A DNA stretch of 6,909 nt from Ruminococcaceae bacterium UBA5904. Lineage in GTDB: Bacteria; Bacillota; Clostridia; Oscillospirales; Acutalibacteraceae. Position 1 is the stretch's first letter; each line of letters opens with the position of its first letter. A program made the position numbers and the translations under genes. Below are positions 1 through 5,252 of this stretch, piece after piece. The notes below the pieces were generated by a model. The model worked only from the letters and a program-made list of their open reading frames with translations, searched no databases and was not told the origin of the DNA. The stretch covers positions 1 to 6,909 of the forward strand of contig DJEG01000052.1 in NCBI GenBank assembly GCA_002431305.1, read 5' to 3'.

Positions 1-1014
1 GCGGAAATCAAGGCTCCCGAATTTAAAGTCGAGAGCGGTTACACGTTCAGCGGATGGGATGTTCCCGACGGCTTTACGCTCGACGGCGGTTACGTTGTAT
101 TTGATTCGACACTCACGAGAGCAAAGCATACCGTAACGTGGATTACGGATTCCGGCTCGCAGACCGATACGCTCTTTGTCGGCGACAGAATTACGCCTCC
201 CGAACCGGGGGTTAATTCCGAGGGACTTGCATTCGCCGGATGGGACAGCGACGTTCCCGATTACATGCCCGACAGCGATTTGACGTTCACGGCCGTATAC
301 GGCGGACACGAGCACAAGTACGTCGTTAAATCGACGACTCCCGCAACATGCGTTAAGGACGGCGAAACCGTTTACGAGTGCGAAATCTGCTTTGAAACAT
401 ACAGCGAGACAATCGAGTGTGCAGGACATCATAATTATTACGCTCTTGTCGGCCCCGCAGGCACGGAGCTTTCGAAAACAACATTTAAATGCTCAACGTG
501 CGGCGAGGATCTCAAAGCCTCTCTTTCGTATGAATTCGTAAGCGAGAGAAGAGATTACAGAGGCGAGACTCGCGCGGCGACTTACAATATGTTCATGACC
601 GACGAGACGGGCATTGAAGTTCAGCCCGACGGCTCTGTAACAATCAGCGCGGTACTGAGCAATTATTTCCCCGGCAGAAACAGCGAAGTGTCTGTAAGAA
701 GATACAACCCGGACGGCACGTACGACATTCTGCCGTGCACGGTTAAGGACGGAATCGTAACGTTTACGACCGACCATTTCTGCAATTTCGAATTTGTTAT
801 CCCCGCCGACTGCGAAGACGGAGGCAGACATGAGGATTACGACAAGGACGGCGTCTGCGATAAGTGCGGAAAAGAAGTAACGAAAGCCGATTTGTTCAGA
901 TGCTCGATGTGTCCGGTTTATGAGAAAATGAAGGACGTTCCCGTTGTAGGAATTATCTACGCGGTGGTTCACTTCTTCGTTCACCTGGCGGCTATGATAA
1001 GCTGGATAACCTAA
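1..1014 (+). CDS. Secreted surface repeat protein (Flg_new/InlB-type repeat), C-terminal part, 5' end outside window
   Basis: The frame is open from base 1 to the TAA at 1012-1014, giving 337 residues of a longer protein; an internal ATG at 265 is not the start. Visible order: tail of one repeat (residues about 12-41, with GYTFSGWD), then a full Listeria-Bacteroides/Flg_new-type repeat (about 43-100, from HTVTWI to FAGWDS and FTAVY). Next comes a Cys-rich segment (103-144, TPATC, then CEIC, ending AGHH) and a CSTC pair (164-167). A beta-rich stretch containing DGIVTFTTDHF follows (about 170-270), then an Asp-rich DKDGVCDKCG segment (277-293). The end is a second Cys pair (CSMC, 301-304) and a hydrophobic tail (about 313-337). 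Such proteins are exported and surface-exposed in clostridia; adhesion is inferred, not shown. The tail could be a membrane segment or sorting signal. No LPXTG is visible. Ligand unknown. Confidence 0.85.
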   Translation, partial: AEIKAPEFKVESGYTFSGWDVPDGFTLDGGYVVFDSTLTRAKHTVTWITDSGSQTDTLFVGDRITPPEPGVNSEGLAFAGWDSDVPDYMPDSDLTFTAVYGGHEHKYVVKSTTPATCVKDGETVYECEICFETYSETIECAGHHNYYALVGPAGTELSKTTFKCSTCGEDLKASLSYEFVSERRDYRGETRAATYNMFMTDETGIEVQPDGSVTISAVLSNYFPGRNSEVSVRRYNPDGTYDILPCTVKDGIVTFTTDHFCNFEFVIPADCEDGGRHEDYDKDGVCDKCGKEVTKADLFRCSMCPVYEKMKDVPVVGIIYAVVHFFVHLAAMISWIT

Positions 1015-1057
1015 AATAAGATAAGGGATAAGAGATAAAAGAGAAGAGAATCGGTTG

Positions 1058-1072
1058 GTTCCCTTCGGGAAC
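1058..1072 (+). other. Small hairpin after the surface-protein gene
   Basis: The arms GTTCCC (1058-1063) and GGGAAC (1067-1072) pair perfectly around a three-base TTC loop, 43 bases past the stop codon. An A-rich run, not a T tract, follows on the plus strand, so it does not look like a standard intrinsic terminator. It may protect the mRNA 3' end. Confidence 0.45.
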
Positions 1073-1115
1073 AATAAAAAATGATTCCGAGTACTTTTTC
1101 TAATCCCGGACGTTA

Positions 1116-1156
1116 AGCCTCGGGCGCCGTTTGAAACGACGCCCGAGGTTCGGTTT
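1116..1156 (+). terminator. Long GC-rich hairpin, probable terminator of the surface-protein gene
   Basis: The arm CCTCGGGCG (1118-1126) pairs perfectly with CGCCCGAGG (1140-1148). Inside, CGTTT (1128-1132) can pair with AAACG (1134-1138) beyond one C/A mismatch; outside, one G-T and one A-T pair can be added. The stem is very stable, but the following sequence (TTCGGTTTATCC) is only moderately T-rich. It sits about 100 bases after the plus-strand stop and probably works with the T6 hairpin downstream. Confidence 0.65.
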
Positions 1157-1176
1157 ATCCATTGGAAACATTTTTT

Positions 1177-1200
1177 CCTATCCCCGGCGGGAGGTTTTTT
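1177..1200 (+). terminator. Second hairpin with T6 tract, possible backup terminator
   Basis: CCT (1177-1179) and CCC (1182-1184) pair with GGG (1189-1191) and AGG (1192-1194), leaving an AT bulge and a CGGC loop, followed at once by six T residues (1195-1200). The stem is short but GC-only apart from one pair, and the T tract position is right for plus-strand termination. Confidence 0.5.
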
Positions 1201-1432
1201 GCCCGGTAAACTGTGATTTGTTATGTAAATTCATTTGGCTGAATTTAACAAAAATATGCAGGTAAGGGCAGAATTTTTTTTAATATGATTTTGCCTTCGG
1301 AAACCCGCAGATTTCATTTTGCTGACGCATTTTATTATTGATAAAACCGTAAATCTCATGCGTGAAGACAATGTTTTCCCCTACATAAAGAATGTTTGCG
1401 TTTAAGAATAATAAATCTGTGCTTTAAATTAT

Positions 1433-1473
1433 AATTTAAGCCTCCGTTTCGATATGAAGCGGAGGCTTGAATT
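1433..1473 (-). terminator. Strong 18-bp hairpin just past the C_GCAxxG_C_C gene, probable terminator of the mrp operon
   Basis: The left arm (1433-1450, containing AAGCCTCCG) pairs along its full 18 bases with the right arm (1456-1473, containing CGGAGGCTT), with two G-T pairs and a GATAT loop. It begins three bases beyond the minus-strand stop codon at 1476-1478. On the minus strand the stem is followed by an A/T-rich stretch with short T runs; on the plus strand it is followed by TATTATTTATTG. It could therefore stop transcripts from both sides. Position and stability make it the best terminator in the gap. Confidence 0.75.
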
Positions 1474-1475
1474 TA

Positions 1476-1925
1476 TTATTTATTGTTAATATATTCTTCG
1501 AGTATGTCGACCGCGTCGCCGATCAATTCGGGGCAGGGACGTTTTTTATAATACTCCGGCGTTCTTAATTCGGGAGTCGGGGGCTGTGCGCCGGGAGAGC
1601 CGATATTCAGCAGTTCACGGCATATATACGACCCGTGTTTTTCCTTGAATTTAAAAGCGAGAGACTGCATCATTTTGTAGTTTTTCGCTTTTTCTTCGCC
1701 GGTACACGGAACAGACGCAGGGAATATCATTCCCGCCGCCATGCCCATGCCCGAAACCGCGCCGCAGACCTCTCTTAATCGGCTGACTCCGCCTCCCAAA
1801 AGGAACGAAAGTCTCGCGAGATTTTCCTCGTTGTCGTCAATTAAATCGGAAAATGCGAGCAGTACGGACTGCGAACAGTTGTAACCCTCATAAAAGAGCG
1901 AAATTGCTTTTTCCCTGCGCGTCAT
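1476..1925 (-). CDS. C_GCAxxG_C_C family (putative redox/Fe-S) protein
   Basis: A 149-residue protein matching the C_GCAxxG_C_C family, small proteins named for their conserved Cys pattern and thought to bind metal or act in redox chemistry. Seen: YNCSQSVLLAF near the N-terminus (C17), a glycine-rich loop GGGVSRL then CGAVSGMGMAAG (C54), C74 (SVPC), C102 (GSYIC) and C131 (RPC), with the usual LLNIG segment between the last two. All five Cys are present and the length is typical, so the gene looks intact. The ATG overlaps the stop of mrp in an ATGA arrangement, and only a weak GAG ribosome site precedes it, so translation is probably coupled to mrp. Biochemical role unproven; the mrp partnership suggests Fe-S or redox work in the cytoplasm. 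Confidence 0.88.
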   Translation of the reverse strand: MTRREKAISLFYEGYNCSQSVLLAFSDLIDDNEENLARLSFLLGGGVSRLREVCGAVSGMGMAAGMIFPASVPCTGEEKAKNYKMMQSLAFKFKEKHGSYICRELLNIGSPGAQPPTPELRTPEYYKKRPCPELIGDAVDILEEYINNK

Positions 1926-2740
1926 AAGAGTTTCTCAATCTTATCGGACATGTTGTCAAGATAATCGCCCTCAAATAATTCGATATGTCCGCTGTCGCAC
2001 TGCTGTGCGAAATCGGGGTTAATGGGGATTCTCGAGGTTACGTCGATTCCGTATTGTTTCGCAGTCTCTTCAAGATGGCTGTCACCGTAAATATAATGCT
2101 TCTTATGACAGTCGGGACATTCGAAGTACGACATGTTTTCGACCATTCCGAGAACGGGAACGTTCATTAACTTCGCCATATTTACAGCCTTTGCGACTAT
2201 CATGGAAACGAGATCCTGGGGCGAGGTAACTATGATAATTCCGTCGACGGGAATACTCTGAAATACCGTCAGAGGAACGTCGCCCGTTCCGGGAGGCATG
2301 TCCACGAACATGAAATCTACGTTGTCCCATATAACGTCCGTCCAGAACTGCTTTACAACTCCCGCGATAACGGGACCTCTCCAAACTACGGGGTCGGTCT
2401 CGTTGGGCAGAAGAAGATTAAGAGACATGATGTCGATTCCCTTAGTCGATTTTACGGGGATAATGCCCGCGTCGGTTCCCTCGGCTCTCGCGTTGAGTCC
2501 GAACATTTTGGGAATAGACGGGCCCGTAATATCCGCGTCGAGAACGGCGGTATGATAACCTTTTCTGTTCATCAGAACGGCGAGCATGGAGGTAACGAGC
2601 GATTTGCCGACTCCGCCCTTACCGCTGACTACGCCTATAACTTTTTTTATGCTCGAAAGCTGATTGGGCTTTTCGAGAAAGCTCTCGGGAGAATCGCACT
2701 TTGAAGCGCAGTTCTCGCAGTCATGCGAACAATCTGACAT
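1922..2740 (-). CDS. mrp: Mrp/NBP35-family Fe-S cluster carrier ATPase
   Basis: A 272-residue P-loop ATPase of the Mrp/NBP35/ApbC family, which binds a [4Fe-4S] cluster at a dimer interface and passes it to target apoproteins in the cytoplasm. Seen: N-terminal C4-x3-C8-x2-C11-x3-C15 cluster (SDCSHDCENCASKC), deviant Walker A GKGGVGKS (residues 40-47), LDADITGPSIPKMFG, the switch VDMPPGTGD, and the C-terminal CPDC pair (208-211) in MSYFECPDC, which in the family ligates the cluster. No DUF59 domain precedes it. ATG at 2740 is chosen because AGGTG lies six bases upstream. A GTG at 2749 would add three residues (MLI) but falls inside that ribosome site. First gene of a two-gene operon with its own promoter at 2772-2799. 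Confidence 0.93.
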   Translation of the reverse strand: MSDCSHDCENCASKCDSPESFLEKPNQLSSIKKVIGVVSGKGGVGKSLVTSMLAVLMNRKGYHTAVLDADITGPSIPKMFGLNARAEGTDAGIIPVKSTKGIDIMSLNLLLPNETDPVVWRGPVIAGVVKQFWTDVIWDNVDFMFVDMPPGTGDVPLTVFQSIPVDGIIIVTSPQDLVSMIVAKAVNMAKLMNVPVLGMVENMSYFECPDCHKKHYIYGDSHLEETAKQYGIDVTSRIPINPDFAQQCDSGHIELFEGDYLDNMSDKIEKLL

Positions 2741-2746
2741 AATTAA

Positions 2747-2751
2747 CACCT
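2747..2751 (-). promoter_or_regulatory. Ribosome binding site deciding the mrp start
   Basis: On the minus strand AGGTG occupies 2751-2747, six bases before the ATG at 2740. The in-frame GTG at 2749-2747 is part of this site, which argues against GTG as the start. Confidence 0.65.
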
Positions 2752-2771
2752 GCTTTTTATAATGTATATAT

Positions 2772-2799
2772 ATTATACCCCGAAGTTTTGATAAGTCAA
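2772..2799 (-). promoter_or_regulatory. Sigma-A promoter for mrp operon
   Basis: On the minus strand, TTGACT (-35, bases 2799-2794) is separated by 16 bases from a perfect TATAAT (-10, bases 2777-2772). Transcription would start near 2765, leaving a leader of about 25 bases before the mrp ATG. Confidence 0.75.
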
Positions 2800-2811
2800 T
2801 GTATTATTGAC
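2795..2811. repeat. Inverted repeat joining two divergent -35 boxes
   Basis: GTCAAT (2795-2800) and ATTGAC (2806-2811) are a perfect 6-bp inverted repeat with a five-base GTATT spacer. Each arm coincides with one of the two outward-facing -35 hexamers (mrp and HD gene). The symmetry may simply be two consensus -35 boxes back to back, or a shared operator; the sequence alone cannot decide. Confidence 0.6.
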
Positions 2812-2835
2812 ACTCAAATTCGGGAATGATATAAT
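2807..2835 (+). promoter_or_regulatory. Consensus-perfect sigma-A promoter for the HD-domain gene
   Basis: TTGACA (2807-2812), a 17-base spacer and TATAAT (2830-2835) match the vegetative consensus at every position, and TG two bases before the -10 gives an extended form (TGATATAAT). The expected start is near 2842, about 30 bases before the ATG. This predicts strong, largely constitutive transcription unless repressed. Confidence 0.88.
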
Positions 2836-2871
2836 TTGCATGTATTAATTTAATATACGGGGATAATGGTT

Positions 2872-3471
2872 ATGAAAAGTGAAAAACTGCTCGAAGTTAT
2901 GCATACGACCGAAAAATTAAAGGACACGATGAGGCACTGCTATACGTCCGCGGGCAGGCGTGAGAGCGTGGGCGAACACTGCTGGAGACTCTCGCTTCTT
3001 GCTTATTTCGTAACTGACGAATTTGAGGGAATCGATACCGAGAAGCTTTTGAAAATGTGCATAATCCACGACCTCGGCGAAATTTTTACGGGCGACATAC
3101 CGGTGTTCAACAAGACGGAATCGAACGAGGAGAGGGAAGAAAATCTGCTGTTTGAGTGGGTCAAAATGCTCGACGAGCCGTTCAAAACGGAAATGCTTTG
3201 TTTATATAAGGAAATGGAGGAGCTTAAAACGACCGAAGCGAGAGTGTATAAGGCTCTCGACGGAATCGAGGCTCTTATCCAGCATAACGAATCGGACATA
3301 AAAACATGGCTCGAATTAGAGTATAACTTACAGCTGACGCATGCAGACGATAAGGTCGGTTTTTCCGATTATTTAAAAGAGTTAAGAGAGGTTGTAAGAC
3401 AGGAGAGTATACGCAAAATCGAAAAGGAAAGAGCCTCCGAAACGGAATCTCCTAATAAATTGAATTTATAA
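2872..3471 (+). CDS. HD-domain phosphohydrolase (HDDC2/YfbR-like)
   Basis: A 199-residue HD-superfamily protein, most like the HD_3/HDDC2 and YfbR group, whose characterised members are metal-dependent 5'-deoxynucleotidases. Seen: RESVGEH with H36, the IIHDLGEIFTGDIP block with H66, D67 and E70, and the distal Asp D130 in ALDGIEALIQH, the full set expected for the metal site. The C-terminal third is helical and charged, ending in a short Glu/Ser-rich tail. ATG 2872 is preferred because GGGGA (2859-2863) lies eight bases upstream; ATG 2866 (two extra residues) would be only two bases from it. Monocistronic, with its own strong promoter; its stop overlaps that of the converging bioY gene. Substrate is inferred from the family: dNMP or a related nucleotide. 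Confidence 0.88.
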   Translation: MKSEKLLEVMHTTEKLKDTMRHCYTSAGRRESVGEHCWRLSLLAYFVTDEFEGIDTEKLLKMCIIHDLGEIFTGDIPVFNKTESNEEREENLLFEWVKMLDEPFKTEMLCLYKEMEELKTTEARVYKALDGIEALIQHNESDIKTWLELEYNLQLTHADDKVGFSDYLKELREVVRQESIRKIEKERASETESPNKLNL

Positions 3472-4032
3472 AAACTTTACGCGTTTTTTTACTTCTCTGC
3501 CTATTAAAATCGCAAGCGCGATTTTTACCATATCGGGAATGATATACGGTATTACGCACCCCATGAGTATGCCGAAAAATCCTATCGCTCCCGTGTTCTT
3601 TGTGTAAACCGCCATGTACCAAACACTTCCGAATATGTAGCAGAAAATGTGCGAAGCGAACATTTTAAAAAACGTTATGAAGAAACTGTTTTTTCTGATA
3701 ATTGCGTCAAATATTCCGTACGCGAACGCAGAGACGAGAAATCCGACTATATATCCGCCCGTTGTACCCAAAAGCGCGCCGATACCGCCGTTGAATCCCG
3801 AAAAAACGGGTACTCCGACGGCTCCTAACAGAATATAAATAAGTATGCTTACCGCGCCCTTTTTTGCTCCGAGTATTGCAATCGCCGTAAACACGCCGAA
3901 GACCTGCATTGTAAACGGTATGCCCGGTATCGGAATCGTTACCCATGCGCAAACCGCGATCAGTGCGGAAAACAGCGGAATTAAGGCGATATCAAGGACG
4001 GTAAATTTTGATTTTGTCTTGGTTTCGGTCAT
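3466..4032 (-). CDS. bioY: Biotin ECF transporter substrate-binding component BioY
   Basis: A 188-residue integral membrane protein of the BioY family, the S component that binds biotin and works with the energy-coupling EcfT/EcfA module. Seen: about six hydrophobic segments, the signature GVPVFSGFNGGIGALLG followed by TTGGYIVGF (residues 73-98), and the C-terminal IPDMVKIALA segment (165-174) with a basic tail. ATG 4032 is preferred because AAGGGG lies seven bases upstream and it leaves the usual short N-terminus. ATG 4050 (six more residues, MKRGLF) with a weak GAAGAG site is possible. No bioM/bioN or ecf genes are visible, so it probably uses a shared energising module encoded elsewhere. 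The last six bases overlap the end of the HD gene. Confidence 0.93.
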   Translation of the reverse strand: MTETKTKSKFTVLDIALIPLFSALIAVCAWVTIPIPGIPFTMQVFGVFTAIAILGAKKGAVSILIYILLGAVGVPVFSGFNGGIGALLGTTGGYIVGFLVSAFAYGIFDAIIRKNSFFITFFKMFASHIFCYIFGSVWYMAVYTKNTGAIGFFGILMGCVIPYIIPDMVKIALAILIGREVKKRVKFL

Positions 4033-4077
4033 AAAAAGACCCCTTTTCATTTTGTTTTCTCTTCACAATTATTTTAG

Positions 4078-4106
4078 TATATATGATTTTTTGATTCAAT
4101 TTACAA
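4078..4106 (-). promoter_or_regulatory. Candidate bioY promoter
   Basis: On the minus strand TTGTAA (4106-4101) and TATATA (4083-4078) are 17 bases apart; TATACT two bases downstream is an alternative -10. The match is moderate in an AT-rich region, so this is tentative. The -35 box lies inside TTGTAAATT (4106-4098), whose inverted copy occurs at 4171-4179. Confidence 0.4.
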
Positions 4107-4113
4107 AGCGTAC

Positions 4114-4129
4114 AAATTAAATTTAATTT
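4114..4129. repeat. 16-bp perfect A/T palindrome
   Basis: AAATTAAATTTAATTT reads identically on both strands. It is preceded by a direct repeat of TACAAA (4102-4107 and 4111-4116, nine bases apart). It lies upstream of both divergent promoters, where an activator or bent-DNA element could act. A pure A/T palindrome can arise by chance in such a region. Confidence 0.45.
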
Positions 4130-4154
4130 AAATAAAAAAACTGTATGATAGTAA

Positions 4155-4188
4155 AGCAATATAATTGACATTGTAAATTTATATTGCT
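4155..4188. repeat. Operator-like inverted repeat, 10-14-10, around a promoter
   Basis: AGCAATATAA (4155-4164) and TTATATTGCT (4179-4188) are a perfect 10-bp inverted repeat with a 14-base spacer. The repeat starts just upstream of the -35 box, encloses it and ends on the first base of the -10 box, so a bound protein would block RNA polymerase. Widely spaced half-sites resemble the layout of BirA operators, and bioY lies next door, but the half-site sequence is not the usual BirA consensus as I recall it. Binding protein unknown. Confidence 0.6.
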
Positions 4189-4193
4189 ATAAT
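4165..4193 (+). promoter_or_regulatory. Consensus-perfect sigma-A promoter of lipoprotein-kinase-isomerase operon
   Basis: TTGACA (4165-4170), a 17-base spacer and TATAAT (4188-4193) match the vegetative consensus exactly. Transcription would begin near 4200, about 27 bases before the lipoprotein ATG. The -35 and nearly the whole spacer lie within a 34-base inverted repeat, so the promoter is probably strong but repressible. Confidence 0.88.
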
Positions 4194-4226
4194 TATTAAC
4201 ATAAATAACAAAAAGGAGTTGTTCTC

Positions 4227-5222
4227 ATGCGCCGTTTTACCGTTATATTGCTCGCGATTATAACGGCGTTGTCGTTTTCATCGTGTTCGTCGGCGAGAGA
4301 TAACGAGGTTATTACGATAAATGACGGCGCGGCGACGGTAAACACAGACGTGTTTTCGTATTATTTAAAAACTGCCATGACGGACAATAAGGACATGACC
4401 GACTCCGAATACCTCGACACGGCGACGAACGAGTGTATTAAGTACGTTGCTGTAAATACTAAATTCAAACAGCTTGACATGACTCTTACCCCCGCGCAGA
4501 AAGCCGAGGTTTCCAAGGAGACAAATACGTTGTGGAGACAGTACGGCGAGTATTATTCCGCGCTCGGCATTACAAAAGAGACTTTTTACAAAATAAAGAC
4601 CGCCGAGGAGTACAGAGAGGCTATAAGATTCAGACTCTTTGACACAGGGGGTGAAACGCCCGTCAGCGAGGACAGTATAAAAGCCGTTTTTAATTCGGAA
4701 TACTGCGGATTCAGATTTGTATGCGATTATCTTTACGACACTGACGAGAACGGCGGTACTGTGAAAAAATCGCAAAGCGAAATTGACGAGATTTATAATA
4801 ACTACCTGTCGGCGGCTTCCGAGATAAATAACAGCGGGGCTAATCTTGAAGAAGCGTATGCAAGGTTTGCTTCGGACGAGGCTTACAATTCGCTGTCGCT
4901 TGATACCGTTCTTATCGGCAGAGACAGCGGTTTCCCGGACGGATTTTTCGACACCGTTCAGAAAGCGGAGTATAATAAAGCCGTCGTTATAATCACTGAC
5001 GACTACCTCTATCTTCTGATACGTGAGGACATTCTCTCCGCCGATTACGATTTTTACACGCAGTACAGGGACAGATGTCTTGTAAAAGCTACCGAGAATC
5101 CGCTGAGCGACGCAGTTGCCGGGTGGGCTAATGAATATAACGCCGTAAGGCAGATAAACACAGCGAAAAAATGTTATAAAAAAGTATTGAAAACCGATGA
5201 AAAATTCAGAAAAGACAGTTAA
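4227..5222 (+). CDS. SurA/PrsA-like lipoprotein (putative extracytoplasmic folding factor)
   Basis: A 331-residue exported protein. The N-terminus MRRFTVILLAIITALSFSSC is a signal peptide with a lipobox-like FSSC (C20 to be lipidated); Phe at -3 is less usual than Leu. The start is firm: AAGGAG lies eight bases upstream. After the Cys, ITINDGAATVNTDVFSYYL opens a helical chaperone-type N domain (about 28-140) as in SurA/PrsA proteins. A charged segment follows (about 146-215; SEDSIKAVFNSEY, then SQSEIDEIYNNY), then a shorter beta-like stretch (225-268) that could be a degenerate parvulin-type domain. I do not see clear catalytic prolyl-isomerase residues, so a chaperone or holdase role on the outer membrane face is inference. 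Next gene is 30 bases downstream, apparently on the same transcript. Confidence 0.72.
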   Translation: MRRFTVILLAIITALSFSSCSSARDNEVITINDGAATVNTDVFSYYLKTAMTDNKDMTDSEYLDTATNECIKYVAVNTKFKQLDMTLTPAQKAEVSKETNTLWRQYGEYYSALGITKETFYKIKTAEEYREAIRFRLFDTGGETPVSEDSIKAVFNSEYCGFRFVCDYLYDTDENGGTVKKSQSEIDEIYNNYLSAASEINNSGANLEEAYARFASDEAYNSLSLDTVLIGRDSGFPDGFFDTVQKAEYNKAVVIITDDYLYLLIREDILSADYDFYTQYRDRCLVKATENPLSDAVAGWANEYNAVRQINTAKKCYKKVLKTDEKFRKDS

Positions 5223-5252
5223 TTAAAATCAACGAAAGGTCGGTATTTATAT

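Larger units (their letters stand above)
1015..1475. other. Convergent non-coding gap with hairpins
   Basis: This 461-base stretch lies between the 3' ends of two converging genes. I see no plausible coding frame with a ribosome binding site, and no tRNA or known riboswitch. It begins with a purine-rich run of GATAA-like units (about 1017-1045). It contains hairpins at 1058-1072, 1116-1150, 1177-1194, 1226-1247 and 1433-1473. The 1226-1247 element (8-bp arms TAAATTCA and TGAATTTA, 6-base loop) has no T tract and no assigned role. A T8 run near 1276 lacks a GC-rich stem before it. The middle part, about 1290-1425, is AT-rich and shows nothing I recognise. Confidence 0.7.

Noticed and set aside
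1017..1045. Purine-rich run with GATAA-like units as a tandem repeat
   Set aside because: Units vary in length and sequence and number only three or four; chance in an A/G-rich 3' region is likely.
493..1074. Long open minus-strand frame opposite the surface-protein gene
   Set aside because: It is a shadow of the well-supported plus-strand frame, ends in low-complexity charged sequence and resembles no family.
1226..1247. Hairpin TAAATTCA/TGAATTTA as a terminator or small RNA
   Set aside because: The stem is nearly all A/T and no T tract or promoter accompanies it.
1276..1283. T8 run as an intrinsic terminator
   Set aside because: No stable GC-rich stem lies directly before it on the plus strand, and on the minus strand it would be an A run.
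1325..1363. ACGCAT ... ATGCGT inverted repeat
   Set aside because: Only 6 bp with a 27-base spacer and no further pairing; expected by chance in a gap this size.
2103..2555. Additional frames on both strands within mrp
   Set aside because: They overlap the conserved Mrp coding sequence fully and have no ribosome site or recognisable product.
5175..5252. Separate promoter for the kinase gene (TATAAA at 5175-5180, TTGAAA at 5187-5192)
   Set aside because: The boxes are in the wrong order or spacing and neither has a matching partner hexamer.
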